DNA from: Actinomycetota bacterium
GTDB lineage: Bacteria; Actinomycetota; Thermoleophilia; Gaiellales; Gaiellaceae
Assembly: GCA_013821525.1 (NCBI GenBank)
Contig: JACDGR010000064.1
Span: 1 to 12,386 of the forward strand
Length of the DNA stretch: 12,386 nt
Reading direction: 5' to 3'
Part shown: piece after piece, positions 5,485 through 12,143 of the stretch
Position numbering within the stretch: position 1 is the stretch's first letter
How the letters are laid out: each line of letters opens with the position of its first letter
Position numbers and translations under genes: made by a program
The notes under the pieces: model-generated
What the model saw: only the letters and a program-made list of their open reading frames with translations
Told to the model about the DNA's origin: nothing
Databases searched by the model: none

Positions 5485-6734
5485 CGCAAGAAGCCCTCGT
5501 AGGAGCGCATCATCATCTGCGACTCCATCTGCCGCATCGTGTCGAGCGCAACGCCGACGACGATCAGCACCGAGGTGCCTCCGAGGGCGCGGCCCGTGGC
5601 CTGCGAGAAGCCGAATTCGTTGATGAAGACCGACGGCAGCACGGCCACGGACGCGAGGAAGAAGGCGCCGGGCAAGGTGAGCCGGGTCAGGACGCGGTCG
5701 AGGTACTGGGCAGTCGGAGGGCCTGGCCGGATGCCGGGGATGTAGCCGCCGTACTTGCGCAGGTTGTCGGCCTGGTCGACCGGGTTGAACTGCACCGCGG
5801 TGTAGAAGTAGGTGAAGACGATGATCAGCACCGCTTCGACGGCGAGGTAGGTCCATGAGCTCGGCGCGAAGTGCGTGTTGATGAACGACTGCGTGCCGGG
5901 CGCAAAGGAGCCGATCGTCTGCGGGAGCGCCAGCAGCGCCGCCGCGAAGATGACCGGGATCACGCCTGCCATGTTCACGCGCAACGGCATGTAGGTCGAT
6001 CCGCCGGCGGTCTGGCGGCGCCCCATCATCTGCTTCGCGTACTGAATCGGGATGCGACGCTGCCCTTCCTGGACGAACACGACCGCGACGACGACGCCGA
6101 TCGCGACGAGCGGGAAGAAGAGGCGCTCGAGCGGGCCGCCGTTGATCCACGCGTTGATGCCCTGCGGAGCGGAGGTGAGGATCGAGGCGAAGATCAGCAG
6201 CGAGATCCCGTTGCCGATGCCGCGCTTGGTGATCAGCTCACCGAGCCACATCAAGAGGGTCGTGCCGGCGGTCAGCGTGACGATGATCAGCACGAGCCGT
6301 CCGGGGTTGCCCGAGAGCGCGCCCTGCTTGTGGAAGAGGTAGGCGTACCCGGTCGCCTGGGCCGCCGCGAGCACGACCGTCAGGTAGCGCGTGTACTGGT
6401 TGATCTTCGCGTAGCCCGACTCACCTTCCTTCTGCAACTGCTCGAGCGTCGGGATGACGACGGTCAGGAGCTGAAGGATGATCGACGCCGTGACGTACGG
6501 CATGATCCCGAGCGCGAAGATCGAGAAGCGCGAGAGTGCGCTACCCGAGAAGAGGTTCAGCAGCCCGAGCAGCGAGCCGCCCTTGCCGTTGAAGAAGTTC
6601 TGGATCTGCTGAGAGTCCACGCCCGGTGCGGGCATGAACGAGCCGAGCCGGTAGGCGGCGAGCACGACGGCCGTGAAGAGGAGCCGCCTGCGCAGCTCCG
6701 GGACCCGCCAGGCATTGGCGAGCCAGGAGAACAT
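5481..6734 (-). CDS. secY: Preprotein translocase subunit SecY
   Basis: SecY is the channel of the SecYEG translocon in the cytoplasmic membrane, used for export and membrane insertion. Its 417 residues with about ten membrane segments match the family. The N-terminus has RVPELRRRLLFTAVVLAAYR before the first helix. The plug region holds GLLNLFSGSALSRFSIFALG, then IMPYVTASIILQLL. The cytosolic loops carry WLGELITKRGIGNGISLLIF and EGQRRIPIQYAKQ, the sites that face SecA and the ribosome. The end reads VALDTMRQMESQMMMRSYEGFLR. The ATG follows the rplO stop directly (TAGATG), with AGGAG inside the last rplO codons. Its stop overlaps a mini-ORF start (ATGA) in the repeat array before adk. Confidence 0.98.
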   Translation of the reverse strand: MFSWLANAWRVPELRRRLLFTAVVLAAYRLGSFMPAPGVDSQQIQNFFNGKGGSLLGLLNLFSGSALSRFSIFALGIMPYVTASIILQLLTVVIPTLEQLQKEGESGYAKINQYTRYLTVVLAAAQATGYAYLFHKQGALSGNPGRLVLIIVTLTAGTTLLMWLGELITKRGIGNGISLLIFASILTSAPQGINAWINGGPLERLFFPLVAIGVVVAVVFVQEGQRRIPIQYAKQMMGRRQTAGGSTYMPLRVNMAGVIPVIFAAALLALPQTIGSFAPGTQSFINTHFAPSSWTYLAVEAVLIIVFTYFYTAVQFNPVDQADNLRKYGGYIPGIRPGPPTAQYLDRVLTRLTLPGAFFLASVAVLPSVFINEFGFSQATGRALGGTSVLIVVGVALDTMRQMESQMMMRSYEGFLR

Positions 6735-7337
6735 CTAGCTCTCCTCGGACTGCTCGGTCGTCTCGGTTGTTTCCGCCGGAGCGCTGTCGGACGTGGTGTC
6801 CTTCGTCCGGCCCTCGGGACGACGCTTCATGTTCTTCGGCTTGCGCACCTTCGGCTCCTTGAGGAGCGTCAGCGAGCCACCCGCGGCCTCGACCTTCTCG
6901 CGCGCGGTCGCCGAGGCGCCGTGCACCGTGATCGTCAGCTTCTTCGTCAGGTCGCCGACACCGAGGAGCTTCACGTCCTTGCGGATCGAGCGGATCAGGC
7001 CCTTGGCCTTCAGCGCCTCCGGTGTGACTTCCTCGCCGACCTCGAAGCGTGCCTCGAGGTCGCGCAGGTTGACGGGCTGCGTGTAGGTGCGGAACGGCCC
7101 GACGGGCATCGCGTCCTTCGAGGTGTTACCGCGGAGCTTCGCGGTGCGCATGGCGAGGGGCATCTGGCCGCCTTCGAAACCGGCGCGCACGTTATGCGAC
7201 CCGGCACGGGACTTCTGGCCCTTGATCCCGCGGCCGGAATACCGGCCCTTGCCCGAGCCCAGGCCGCGGCCGACGCGCTTGCGATCCTTGCGCGGCTGAG
7301 CGGGTTGCAGGTTCGAGAGGTTCAGGTCTCCAGCCAT
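6735..7337 (-). CDS. rplO: 50S ribosomal protein L15 with low-complexity C-terminal tail
   Basis: L15 is a late-assembly 50S protein that threads a Gly/Arg-rich arm into 23S rRNA. The arm is seen as RVGRGLGSGKGRYSGRGIKGQKSRAG (21-46, basic and glycine-rich) and GFEGGQMPLAMR (53-64). The globular part runs to about residue 162, ending ATAREKVEAAGGSLTLL. Residues 163-200 are extra: a basic stretch (PKVRKPKNMKRRPEGR) then an acidic Ser/Thr/Glu end. Typical L15 is about 145-150 residues. The ATG overlaps the rpmD stop by one base (TGATG), and the stop abuts the secY start. Confidence 0.97.
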   Translation of the reverse strand: MAGDLNLSNLQPAQPRKDRKRVGRGLGSGKGRYSGRGIKGQKSRAGSHNVRAGFEGGQMPLAMRTAKLRGNTSKDAMPVGPFRTYTQPVNLRDLEARFEVGEEVTPEALKAKGLIRSIRKDVKLLGVGDLTKKLTITVHGASATAREKVEAAGGSLTLLKEPKVRKPKNMKRRPEGRTKDTTSDSAPAETTETTEQSEES

Positions 7338-7516
7338 CAGCTTTTCTCCACTTGGACGAGGTGGCGCACCTTGCGCAGCATGCCTGCGAGCACCGGGCTG
7401 TCGTCGATCTCGTTGGTCTTGCCAATCCGGCCGAGGCCGAGCGCCCGCAGCGTGCCGCGGTGACGCTCCGACTGGCCGATCTGGCTACGCACCTGCGTCA
7501 GCTTCAGCTTCGCCAC
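7337..7516 (-). CDS. rpmD: 50S ribosomal protein L30
   Basis: L30 is a small 50S protein. The 59 codons give MAKLKLTQVRSQIGQSERHR, then GTLRALGLGRIGKTNEIDDS and PVLAGMLRKVRHLVQVEK, matching L30 end to end, including the Arg-rich GLGRIGKTNEI centre. The gene starts at a GTG inside rpsE, 32 nt before that gene's stop and in another frame. A full Shine-Dalgarno, GGAGGTGA at 7523-7530, lies 6 nt upstream. Its TGA overlaps the rplO ATG (TGATG). The rpsE-rpmD-rplO order is standard. It is easily missed because it is short and nested. Confidence 0.96.
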   Translation of the reverse strand: MAKLKLTQVRSQIGQSERHRGTLRALGLGRIGKTNEIDDSPVLAGMLRKVRHLVQVEKS

Positions 7517-8057
7517 CGGTGCTCACCTCCTGCGCAACGGGCTCGACGGGACGCTTGTACGGCAGCACCTCGTGAATCTGCTTGCCGCGAGCCTTGGCAA
7601 CGTCCTCCGGACGACGGAGCTGGCGCAATGCCTGCTCCGCGGCCTTCAGCATGTTGATCGGGTTCGTCGTGCCGAGCGACTTCGCGAGCACGTCGCGGAT
7701 GCCTCCGAGTTCGAGCACGGCGCGCACACCCCCGCCGGCGATGACGCCGGTACCGGGTGAGGCCGGGCGCAGCAAGACGCGCGCAGCGTCGAACTGGCCG
7801 AGCGACTCGTGCGTGATCGTCTGGCCGTGCTTCGCGACGGTGAAGAGGTTCTTCTTCGCGTCGTCGACGGCCTTCGAGATTGCAAGCGGCACCTCGCGCG
7901 CCTTGCCGTACCCGACGCCGACGCGATCGACCTCGTCACCGACAACGACGAGCGCGGTGAACGAGAAACGACGTCCGCCCTTGACGACCTTGGCGACGCG
8001 GTTGATCTCGACCACGCGCTCCTTGAGCTCGCGGGTTTCGACGAAATCAGTTGCCAC
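7485..8057 (-). CDS. rpsE: 30S ribosomal protein S5
   Basis: S5 lies at the 30S mRNA entry side and contributes to decoding accuracy. The 190 residues begin with a short lead, then LKERVVEINRVAKVVKGGRR and FSFTALVVVGD, the dsRNA-binding-like domain, with GVGYGKAREVPLAISKAVDDA. The C-terminal domain has PASPGTGVIAGGGVRAVLEL and KSLGTTNPINMLKAAEQALR. The last 20 residues end in a small acidic Ala/Glu/Asp tail, and part of this tail's DNA also encodes the start of L30. The start is GTG, sharing one base with the rplR stop (TAGTG). Confidence 0.98.
   Translation of the reverse strand: MATDFVETRELKERVVEINRVAKVVKGGRRFSFTALVVVGDEVDRVGVGYGKAREVPLAISKAVDDAKKNLFTVAKHGQTITHESLGQFDAARVLLRPASPGTGVIAGGGVRAVLELGGIRDVLAKSLGTTNPINMLKAAEQALRQLRRPEDVAKARGKQIHEVLPYKRPVEPVAQEVSTGGEAEADAGA
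7523..7530 (-). promoter_or_regulatory. Ribosome-binding site for the nested rpmD start
   Basis: GGAGGTGA inside the end of rpsE is one of the strongest Shine-Dalgarno matches in the window and lies 6 nt before the GTG at 7516. It decides the rpmD start and hence its 32-nt overlap with rpsE. Confidence 0.85.
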
Positions 8058-8413
8058 TAGAAACTCAGTCCTCCTTCACGTGCGCCCTCTGCGAGCGCCT
8101 TGACGCGGCCGTGGTACAGGTAGCCGCCACGATCGAACACGACGCCTTCGACTCCGGCCTGCTTGGCCGCGTCGGCCAGGCGCTTGCCGACCTCGGTCGC
8201 CTGCTCGGTCTTGTCGCCCTTGAACGACCTGGGCAGGTTGGTCCAGGAAAACGCCGCAAGGGTCTTGCCGGCGTCGTCGTCGACGAGCTGGGCGAAGATG
8301 CCCTTGTTGGAGCGGAACACTGCGAGGCGCGGACGCTCCGAGGTGCCGCGGATCTTGCCGCGCACGCGACGATGGCGGCGGAGACGTGACTCTCTGGTGG
8401 TGATCTTCGCCAT
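8057..8413 (-). CDS. rplR: 50S ribosomal protein L18
   Basis: L18 binds 5S rRNA together with L5 and docks it on the central protuberance. Its 118 residues are of usual length. RLRRHRRVRGKIRGTSERPR is the basic N-terminal rRNA-binding region. RLAVFRSNKGIFAQLVDDDAGKTLA follows, and the end reads EGVVFDRGGYLYHGRVKALAEGAREGG, as in the family. The ATG overlaps the rplF stop by one base (TAATG), and its TAG overlaps the rpsE GTG. Confidence 0.98.
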   Translation of the reverse strand: MAKITTRESRLRRHRRVRGKIRGTSERPRLAVFRSNKGIFAQLVDDDAGKTLAAFSWTNLPRSFKGDKTEQATEVGKRLADAAKQAGVEGVVFDRGGYLYHGRVKALAEGAREGGLSF

Positions 8414-8946
8414 TACGCGCGCTTACCAACCTTCCGGCGAACATGCTCGCCTTCGTAACGAATGCCCTTGCCCTTGTAGGGCTCGGGCGGACGGACCTTG
8501 CGAATCTCAGCAGCCGTCTGGCCGACGATCTGCTTGTCGATGCCGCGCACGACGACCTGCGTCGGGATCGGGACCTCGAACTCGATCCCCTGCCGGGGCT
8601 TGATCTTGACAGCGTGCGAGTAGCCGACCTGAAGGTCGAGATCGGTGCCCGCGAGCGTCGCGCGGTACCCGACGCCCTGGATCTCGAGGCGCTTCTCGTA
8701 GCCGTTCGTGACGCCTTCGACCATGTTCGCGATCAGCGTGCGCGTCAGGCCGTGCAGCGCACGATCCTCACCGCGCTCCGTCGGGCGCGTCACCGTCAGG
8801 GTGTCGCCGTCCTGCGCGATCTGCATGCGCGCGGGGACATCCTGGCGCAGCTCGCCCTTCGGCCCCGAGACCGTCACACGGCCAGGGTCGATCGAGACGA
8901 TCACGCCTGCAGGCACTTCAATGGGCTTTTTTCCGATGCGGGACAT
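8413..8946 (-). CDS. rplF: 50S ribosomal protein L6
   Basis: L6 sits near the sarcin-ricin loop and the factor-binding site of the 50S subunit. The 177 residues form two similar alpha/beta domains. The first opens SRIGKKPIEVPAGVIVSI with GPKGELRQ. The second starts near GYEKRLEIQGVGYRATLAG. The C-terminal signature PEPYKGKGIRYEGEHVRRK (residues 155-173) is intact. It lies 19 nt after rpsH, with GGAG in the spacer, and overlaps rplR by one base. Confidence 0.98.
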   Translation of the reverse strand: MSRIGKKPIEVPAGVIVSIDPGRVTVSGPKGELRQDVPARMQIAQDGDTLTVTRPTERGEDRALHGLTRTLIANMVEGVTNGYEKRLEIQGVGYRATLAGTDLDLQVGYSHAVKIKPRQGIEFEVPIPTQVVVRGIDKQIVGQTAAEIRKVRPPEPYKGKGIRYEGEHVRRKVGKRA

Positions 8947-8965
8947 GGTTTCTCAGACGCTCCGG

Positions 8966-9367
8966 CTACCAGACGTAGCAGATGACTTCGCCGCCGATGC
9001 CTTCGGCTTCGGCGGTGCGGCTCGTGATGACGCCGCGTGAGGTGGACATGATCGCGATGCCCATGCCGCCGAGCACGCGTTGGCGACGGTCCTTACCGGC
9101 GTAGATGCGGCGCCCGGGCTTCGAGACGCGCTTCAGATCGGTCAAGATGCGCTCGCGGCTGCGGCCGTACTTGAGCTCGATCACGAGTGTCTTGTGCGGA
9201 CGCTCTTCGGTCTCGGCGACGTGGTAGTCGCGGATGTACCCCTCCTCCTTGAGGATGCGGGCGATCTCGACCTTCAGCTTGGAGTTCGGCATCTCGGTGC
9301 GATCGTGCAGCGCCTTGTTGGCGTTGCGGATGCGCGTGAGCATGTCGGCTACGGGATCAGTGAGCAT
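8966..9367 (-). CDS. rpsH: 30S ribosomal protein S8
   Basis: S8 is a primary binder of the 16S rRNA central domain; in E. coli it represses the spc operon at the rplE region. The 133 residues start LTDPVADMLTRIRNANKA, continue with KLKVEIARILKEEGYI and KRVSKPGRRIYAG, and end with VITSRTAEAEGIGGEVICYVW, the conserved RNA-binding C-terminal domain. The ATG is preceded by GAGGAG, 9 nt away, spanning the rpsZ stop. Whether S8 represses here is not visible from the sequence. Confidence 0.98.
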   Translation of the reverse strand: MLTDPVADMLTRIRNANKALHDRTEMPNSKLKVEIARILKEEGYIRDYHVAETEERPHKTLVIELKYGRSRERILTDLKRVSKPGRRIYAGKDRRQRVLGGMGIAIMSTSRGVITSRTAEAEGIGGEVICYVW

Positions 9368-9381
9368 GTTCCGCTACTCCT

Positions 9382-9567
9382 CTACCACGAGCTCTTTGTC
9401 ATGCCGGGGATGACGCCCTGGTGGGCGAGCTCCCGGAGGCAGATGCGGCAGAGCCCGAATTTCTTGAAGACGGCACGCGGACGTCCACACCGGTTGCACC
9501 GGGTGTAATTGCGCACCTTGTACTTCGCGGGCCTTGCAGCCTTGACTTTCAATGACTTCTTCGCCAC
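9382..9567 (-). CDS. rpsZ: 30S ribosomal protein S14, type Z (zinc-binding)
   Basis: S14 is a 30S head protein. This is the short form: 61 residues with C24, C27, C40 and C43 as zinc ligands (CNRC and CRIC) and the usual ending GVIPGMTKSSW. The reading frame stays open 34 codons further upstream, but that part overlaps rplE and is unrelated. The GTG at 9567 gives the canonical MAKKSLKVKAARP, with GAGAGG about 8 nt upstream. It lies 4 nt after the rplE stop. Confidence 0.97.
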   Translation of the reverse strand: MAKKSLKVKAARPAKYKVRNYTRCNRCGRPRAVFKKFGLCRICLRELAHQGVIPGMTKSSW

Positions 9568-9571
9568 GCCG

Positions 9572-10147
9572 TTACCTCTCGCTCCCTGCGGCTGCGAACG
9601 GCAGACCGAGCCCGGTGAGGAGCGCGCGCGCCTGTTCGTCGTCGACCGCAGTGGTCGTGATCGCGACATCGAGTCCGCGAACCTGGTTGATGCTGTCGTA
9701 GTCGATCTCGGGGAAGATGATCTGCTCGCGGATGCCGAGCGAGTAGTTGCCGCGGCCGTCGAACGAGTCGGGGTTGAGCCCTCGGAAGTCCCGGATGCGC
9801 GGCAGCGCGATCGAGACGAGGCGGTCGAGGAACTCCCACATCCGGTCGCCGCGAAGCGTCACCTTGACGCCGATCGGCATGCCGTCGCGGATCTTGAACT
9901 GGGCGATCGACTTGCGAGCGCGGCGCACCTGCGCGCGCTGGCCGGCGATGATCGTCAGCTCCTCGAGTGCAGCGTCGATCTGCTTCGCATCGGTCTTGCC
10001 TTCACCGACGCCCATGTTCAGCGTGATCTTCTGCACCGTCGGCGACTGCATGACCGAAGCGAGGCCGAGCTGCTCCTGCAGGCTGCTGCGGAGCTCGTCG
10101 TTGTAGCGCGTCTTCAGGCGCGGCATATACGTCTCGGTAGCGGCCAT
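9572..10147 (-). CDS. rplE: 50S ribosomal protein L5
   Basis: L5 binds 5S rRNA and forms part of the central protuberance, contacting S13 across the subunits. The 191 residues begin AATETYMPRLKTRYNDELRS, then QSPTVQKITLNMGVGE, RRARKSIAQFKIRDGMPIG, LRGDRMWEFLDRL and GNYSLGIREQIIFPEIDYD, all family hallmarks. It ends with a short Ala/Gly/Ser/Glu tail. The frame is open further upstream, but the ATG at 10147, sharing its A with the rplX TAA stop (TAATG), is the natural start. Confidence 0.98.
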   Translation of the reverse strand: MAATETYMPRLKTRYNDELRSSLQEQLGLASVMQSPTVQKITLNMGVGEGKTDAKQIDAALEELTIIAGQRAQVRRARKSIAQFKIRDGMPIGVKVTLRGDRMWEFLDRLVSIALPRIRDFRGLNPDSFDGRGNYSLGIREQIIFPEIDYDSINQVRGLDVAITTTAVDDEQARALLTGLGLPFAAAGSER

Positions 10148-10557
10148 TACTTGTCGATCTCCTGGCCGCAGCCCTCGCGCTTGCAGACGCGCACCTTGAC
10201 GTGACCTGCCTTGTCGTCGTCCCTGAACCGGTAGCCGATACGGGTCGGCAGCTTGCACGTCGGACAGACGAGCATCACGTTCGACACCGCGACCGCGGCT
10301 GCGCGCTCGATGCGCCCGCCGGGTGCGATCTGCGTACCGCCCATGCGGCTCGCGTCGCGAATCGGGCGCGGCTTCTGATGCTTCGTCAGCAGGTTGAGGT
10401 TCTCGACGATCACCTTGCCGTCACGAGGACGTGCTTCGAGGATCCGCCCCTGCTTGCCGCGGTCCTTGCCGGCGAGCATCTGCACGGTGTCACCTTTTTT
10501 GAGTTTCATCGAGCTGCTGAGTTTCATTGGGCTTTTCTGTTGCATCGTCGTCGGCAT
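10147..10557 (-). CDS. rplX: 50S ribosomal protein L24 with extended N-terminus and zinc-type C-terminus
   Basis: L24 is an assembly initiator of the 50S subunit. The KOW-type core begins MKLKKGDTVQMLAGKDRGKQ at residue 17. GGTQIAPGGRIERAAAVAVS precedes a four-cysteine end, CPTC (98, 101) and C125/C130, the zinc-ribbon form also found in some other bacteria. The start is ambiguous, with in-frame ATGs at 10557, 10545, 10527 and 10509. GAGGTG 8 nt before 10557 is the only good ribosome-binding site, so I chose that start, which adds 16 residues to the usual protein. The ATGs at 10527 and 10509 lie in two copies of a 10-bp repeat (MKL-SSS-MKL). It lies 2 nt after rplN. Confidence 0.95.
   Translation of the reverse strand: MPTTMQQKSPMKLSSSMKLKKGDTVQMLAGKDRGKQGRILEARPRDGKVIVENLNLLTKHQKPRPIRDASRMGGTQIAPGGRIERAAAVAVSNVMLVCPTCKLPTRIGYRFRDDDKAGHVKVRVCKREGCGQEIDK
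10500..10527. repeat. Direct repeat containing two in-frame rplX start codons
   Basis: TGAGTTTCAT (minus strand ATGAAACTCA) occurs at 10500-10509 and 10518-10527, 18 bp apart and in the same frame. Each copy holds an ATG, so the canonical L24 start has been duplicated, giving MKLSSSMKLKK. Confidence 0.7.
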
Positions 10558-10559
10558 CT

Positions 10560-10928
10560 CTAGAGCACCTCGGGAGCAAGGCTCACGATCTTCATGAAGT
10601 TCTTCTCACGCAGCTCACGGGCGACCGGCCCGAAGATGCGCGTTCCACGCGGGTTGCGCGCCGCATCGATGATCACCGCCGCGTTCTCGTCGAACGCGAT
10701 CAGTGTCCCGTCGTCACGGCCGAAGGGCTTCTTCGTCCGCACGACGACGGCCTTCACCACTTCGCCCTTCTTGACCGTCCCCTGCGGGGATGCGGCCTTG
10801 ACGGTTGCCGTGATGATGTCGCCGACACGTGCGTAGCGGCGCTTCGAACCGCCGGCAACGCGGATGCAGAGTAGCTCACGAGCACCTGTGTTGTCGGCCA
10901 CCTTGAGACGTGACTCCTGTTGGATCAT
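10560..10928 (-). CDS. rplN: 50S ribosomal protein L14
   Basis: L14 is a highly conserved 50S protein at the subunit interface, forming bridges with 16S rRNA and the docking site of silencing factor RsfS. The 122 residues are the standard length. It starts MIQQESRLKVADNTGARELL and shows GGSKRRYARVGDIITATVK, VVRTKKPFGRDDGTLIAFDE and NPRGTRIFGPVARELRE. The ATG overlaps the rpsQ TGA (ATGA), so translation is coupled to the unusual S17 gene upstream. Confidence 0.99.
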   Translation of the reverse strand: MIQQESRLKVADNTGARELLCIRVAGGSKRRYARVGDIITATVKAASPQGTVKKGEVVKAVVVRTKKPFGRDDGTLIAFDENAAVIIDAARNPRGTRIFGPVARELREKNFMKIVSLAPEVL

Positions 10929-11509
10929 CTCGCCTTCTCCACGATCTCCGCGAGGCGCCAGCGCTTCTGCTTCGAGATCGGACGCGTCTCGACGATGCGC
11001 ACCTTGTCGCCGAGCCCTGCGGTGTTGGCCTCGTCGTGCGCGTGGAACTTGATCGTCGAGCGCACGACCTTCTTGTACTTCGGGTGGCTTTTGATCACGT
11101 CGACCTTGACGATGATCGTCTTGTCGCCCTTGTCGGAGACGACTACGCCGCGGCGCTCCTGGCGACGGCCGCGCTCGCCTTCGGGCTTCTCGGTACGGGT
11201 GATCGGCTTGCGGGTTGCAGGCTTCTCGCGCTTGAGCTTCGTGCGCGTCCGGCGCGCGCTGCGCGGGACGTGCTTGCGCGAGCGCTCCTTCTTGACGGGC
11301 GCGGGCGCAGCCTCGGGCTCGGCCTCCGCTGCGGCGGGAGCTTCCTCGACCTCTGGGGTCTCCTCGACAGCGGGTGTCTCCTCGGCGGCCGGAGTCTCTG
11401 CGACAGGCGGGGTCTCCTCGACGGCCGGAGCTTCCTCGGCCACGGGCGTTGCCTCCGCCGCAGGCGTCTCCTCGACGGTCTCTTCGGTTGTCTTCTTCTC
11501 GTCAGCCAT
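10925..11509 (-). CDS. rpsQ: 30S ribosomal protein S17 with a long N-terminal extension
   Basis: S17 is a primary 16S rRNA binder of the OB fold. The normal domain is residues about 113-194: RGVVVSDKGDKTIIVKVDV, SHPKYKKVVRSTIKFHAHDE, VGDKVRIVETRP-like GDKVRIVETRPISK, and RWRLAEIVEK. Ahead of it are about 112 extra residues. Residues 1-72 are an acidic Glu/Ala/Pro/Val/Thr stretch of imperfect EETPAAE-like repeats. Residues 73-118 are strongly basic (RSRKHVPRSARRTRTKLKRE). Typical bacterial S17 is about 80-100 residues. The ATG at 11509, 3 nt after rpmC, opens MADEKKTTEE; there is no plausible later start with a ribosome-binding site near the core. The stop overlaps the rplN start (ATGA). Confidence 0.96.
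   Translation of the reverse strand: MADEKKTTEETVEETPAAEATPVAEEAPAVEETPPVAETPAAEETPAVEETPEVEEAPAAAEAEPEAAPAPVKKERSRKHVPRSARRTRTKLKREKPATRKPITRTEKPEGERGRRQERRGVVVSDKGDKTIIVKVDVIKSHPKYKKVVRSTIKFHAHDEANTAGLGDKVRIVETRPISKQKRWRLAEIVEKAR
11336..11488 (-). repeat. Degenerate Glu/Pro/Ala/Val-coding repeats in the rpsQ 5' half
   Basis: The segment encoding residues 8-58 of S17 is built of imperfect 7-9-codon units of the form EETPAAE, EEAPAVEETP, AETPAAEE and EETPEVEE. The DNA repeats GTCTCCTCG-like blocks on the plus strand. Such repeats can change length by slippage. Confidence 0.6.
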
Positions 11510-11512
11510 CGT

Positions 11513-11743
11513 TTAGCCCTGCACCTTCTGCTTGGTGGAATTCCGCTCGTGCTGCGTGGTCAGGATGCGCGCGATCTCGCGCTTTGCGAGCTTGAGCCGC
11601 GTCGTGTTCTCGACGGCCCCGGTCGCGGCCTGGAACCGCAGGTTGAACAACTCCTGGCGCGTATCGGCGAGCCGGTTCGTCAGCTCGTCGTCGCTCAGGT
11701 CGCGCAGGTCTCTAGCCCGCAAAGAGATCACCCGCCTCGTCAC
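11513..11743 (-). CDS. rpmC: 50S ribosomal protein L29
   Basis: L29 is a two-helix 50S protein at the tunnel exit, where trigger factor and SRP dock. The core reads RARDLRDLSDDELTNRLADT, then RQELFNLRFQAATGAVENTT and RLKLAKREIARILTTQHER, a full L29. The start is unclear. The frame opens at GTG 11743 (76 residues); other in-frame starts are GTG 11731 and TTG 11722. Only TTG 11722 gives the canonical family opening (M-RARDLRDLSDDEL, 69 residues). GAGG lies 3 nt before GTG 11731 and 12 nt before TTG 11722. Every option overlaps the rplP end, by 11-32 nt. The S17 gene follows after 3 nt. Confidence 0.95.
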   Translation of the reverse strand: MTRRVISLRARDLRDLSDDELTNRLADTRQELFNLRFQAATGAVENTTRLKLAKREIARILTTQHERNSTKQKVQG

Positions 11744-12143
11744 GCTTCACGAACTTCGTCTTCAGCGGTAGCTTCTGACCCGCAAGGCGCAGCGCTTCAC
11801 GCGCGAGCGGCTCCGGCACGCCGGCGAGCTCGAACATGACCCGGCCCGGCTTGATCACGCAGACCCAGCCTTCGGGCGAGCCCTTCCCCTTACCCATGCG
11901 GGTCTCGGCGGGCTTCTTCGTGAACGGCTTGTCGGGGAAGACGTTGATCCAGACCTTGCCGCCGCGCTTGATCTTGCGCGTCATCGCGATCCGGGCCGCC
12001 TCGATCTGCCGGTTGGTGATCCACCCTGCCTCGAGCGCCTTGATGCCGTAGTCGCCGAAATGCACGGTCGACTGACCCTTGGCGAGGCCGCGCCTGCGGC
12101 CACGGTGATGCTTGCGGAACTTGGTCTTCTTGGGGAGCAACAT
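11712..12143 (-). CDS. rplP: 50S ribosomal protein L16
   Basis: L16 lies near the A-site tRNA elbow and organises the 50S peptidyl-transferase side. The 143 residues begin LLPKKTKFRKHHRGRRRGLA, then GLKALE-type GIKALEAGWITNRQIEAARI and KIKRGGKVWINVFPDKP. Next come TRMGKGKGSPEGWVCVIKPG and RVMFELAGVPEPLAREALRL, all family features. The ATG overlaps the rpsC stop by one base (TGATG). The 3' end overlaps the rpmC start region. Confidence 0.98.
   Translation of the reverse strand: MLLPKKTKFRKHHRGRRRGLAKGQSTVHFGDYGIKALEAGWITNRQIEAARIAMTRKIKRGGKVWINVFPDKPFTKKPAETRMGKGKGSPEGWVCVIKPGRVMFELAGVPEPLAREALRLAGQKLPLKTKFVKRDEAGDLFAG

Noticed and set aside
5485..6150. Minus-strand frame inside secY leading into mini-ORF 1
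   Set aside because: The upstream part is an Arg/Pro-rich out-of-frame shadow of secY. Only the portion after the ATG at 5484 is worth listing.
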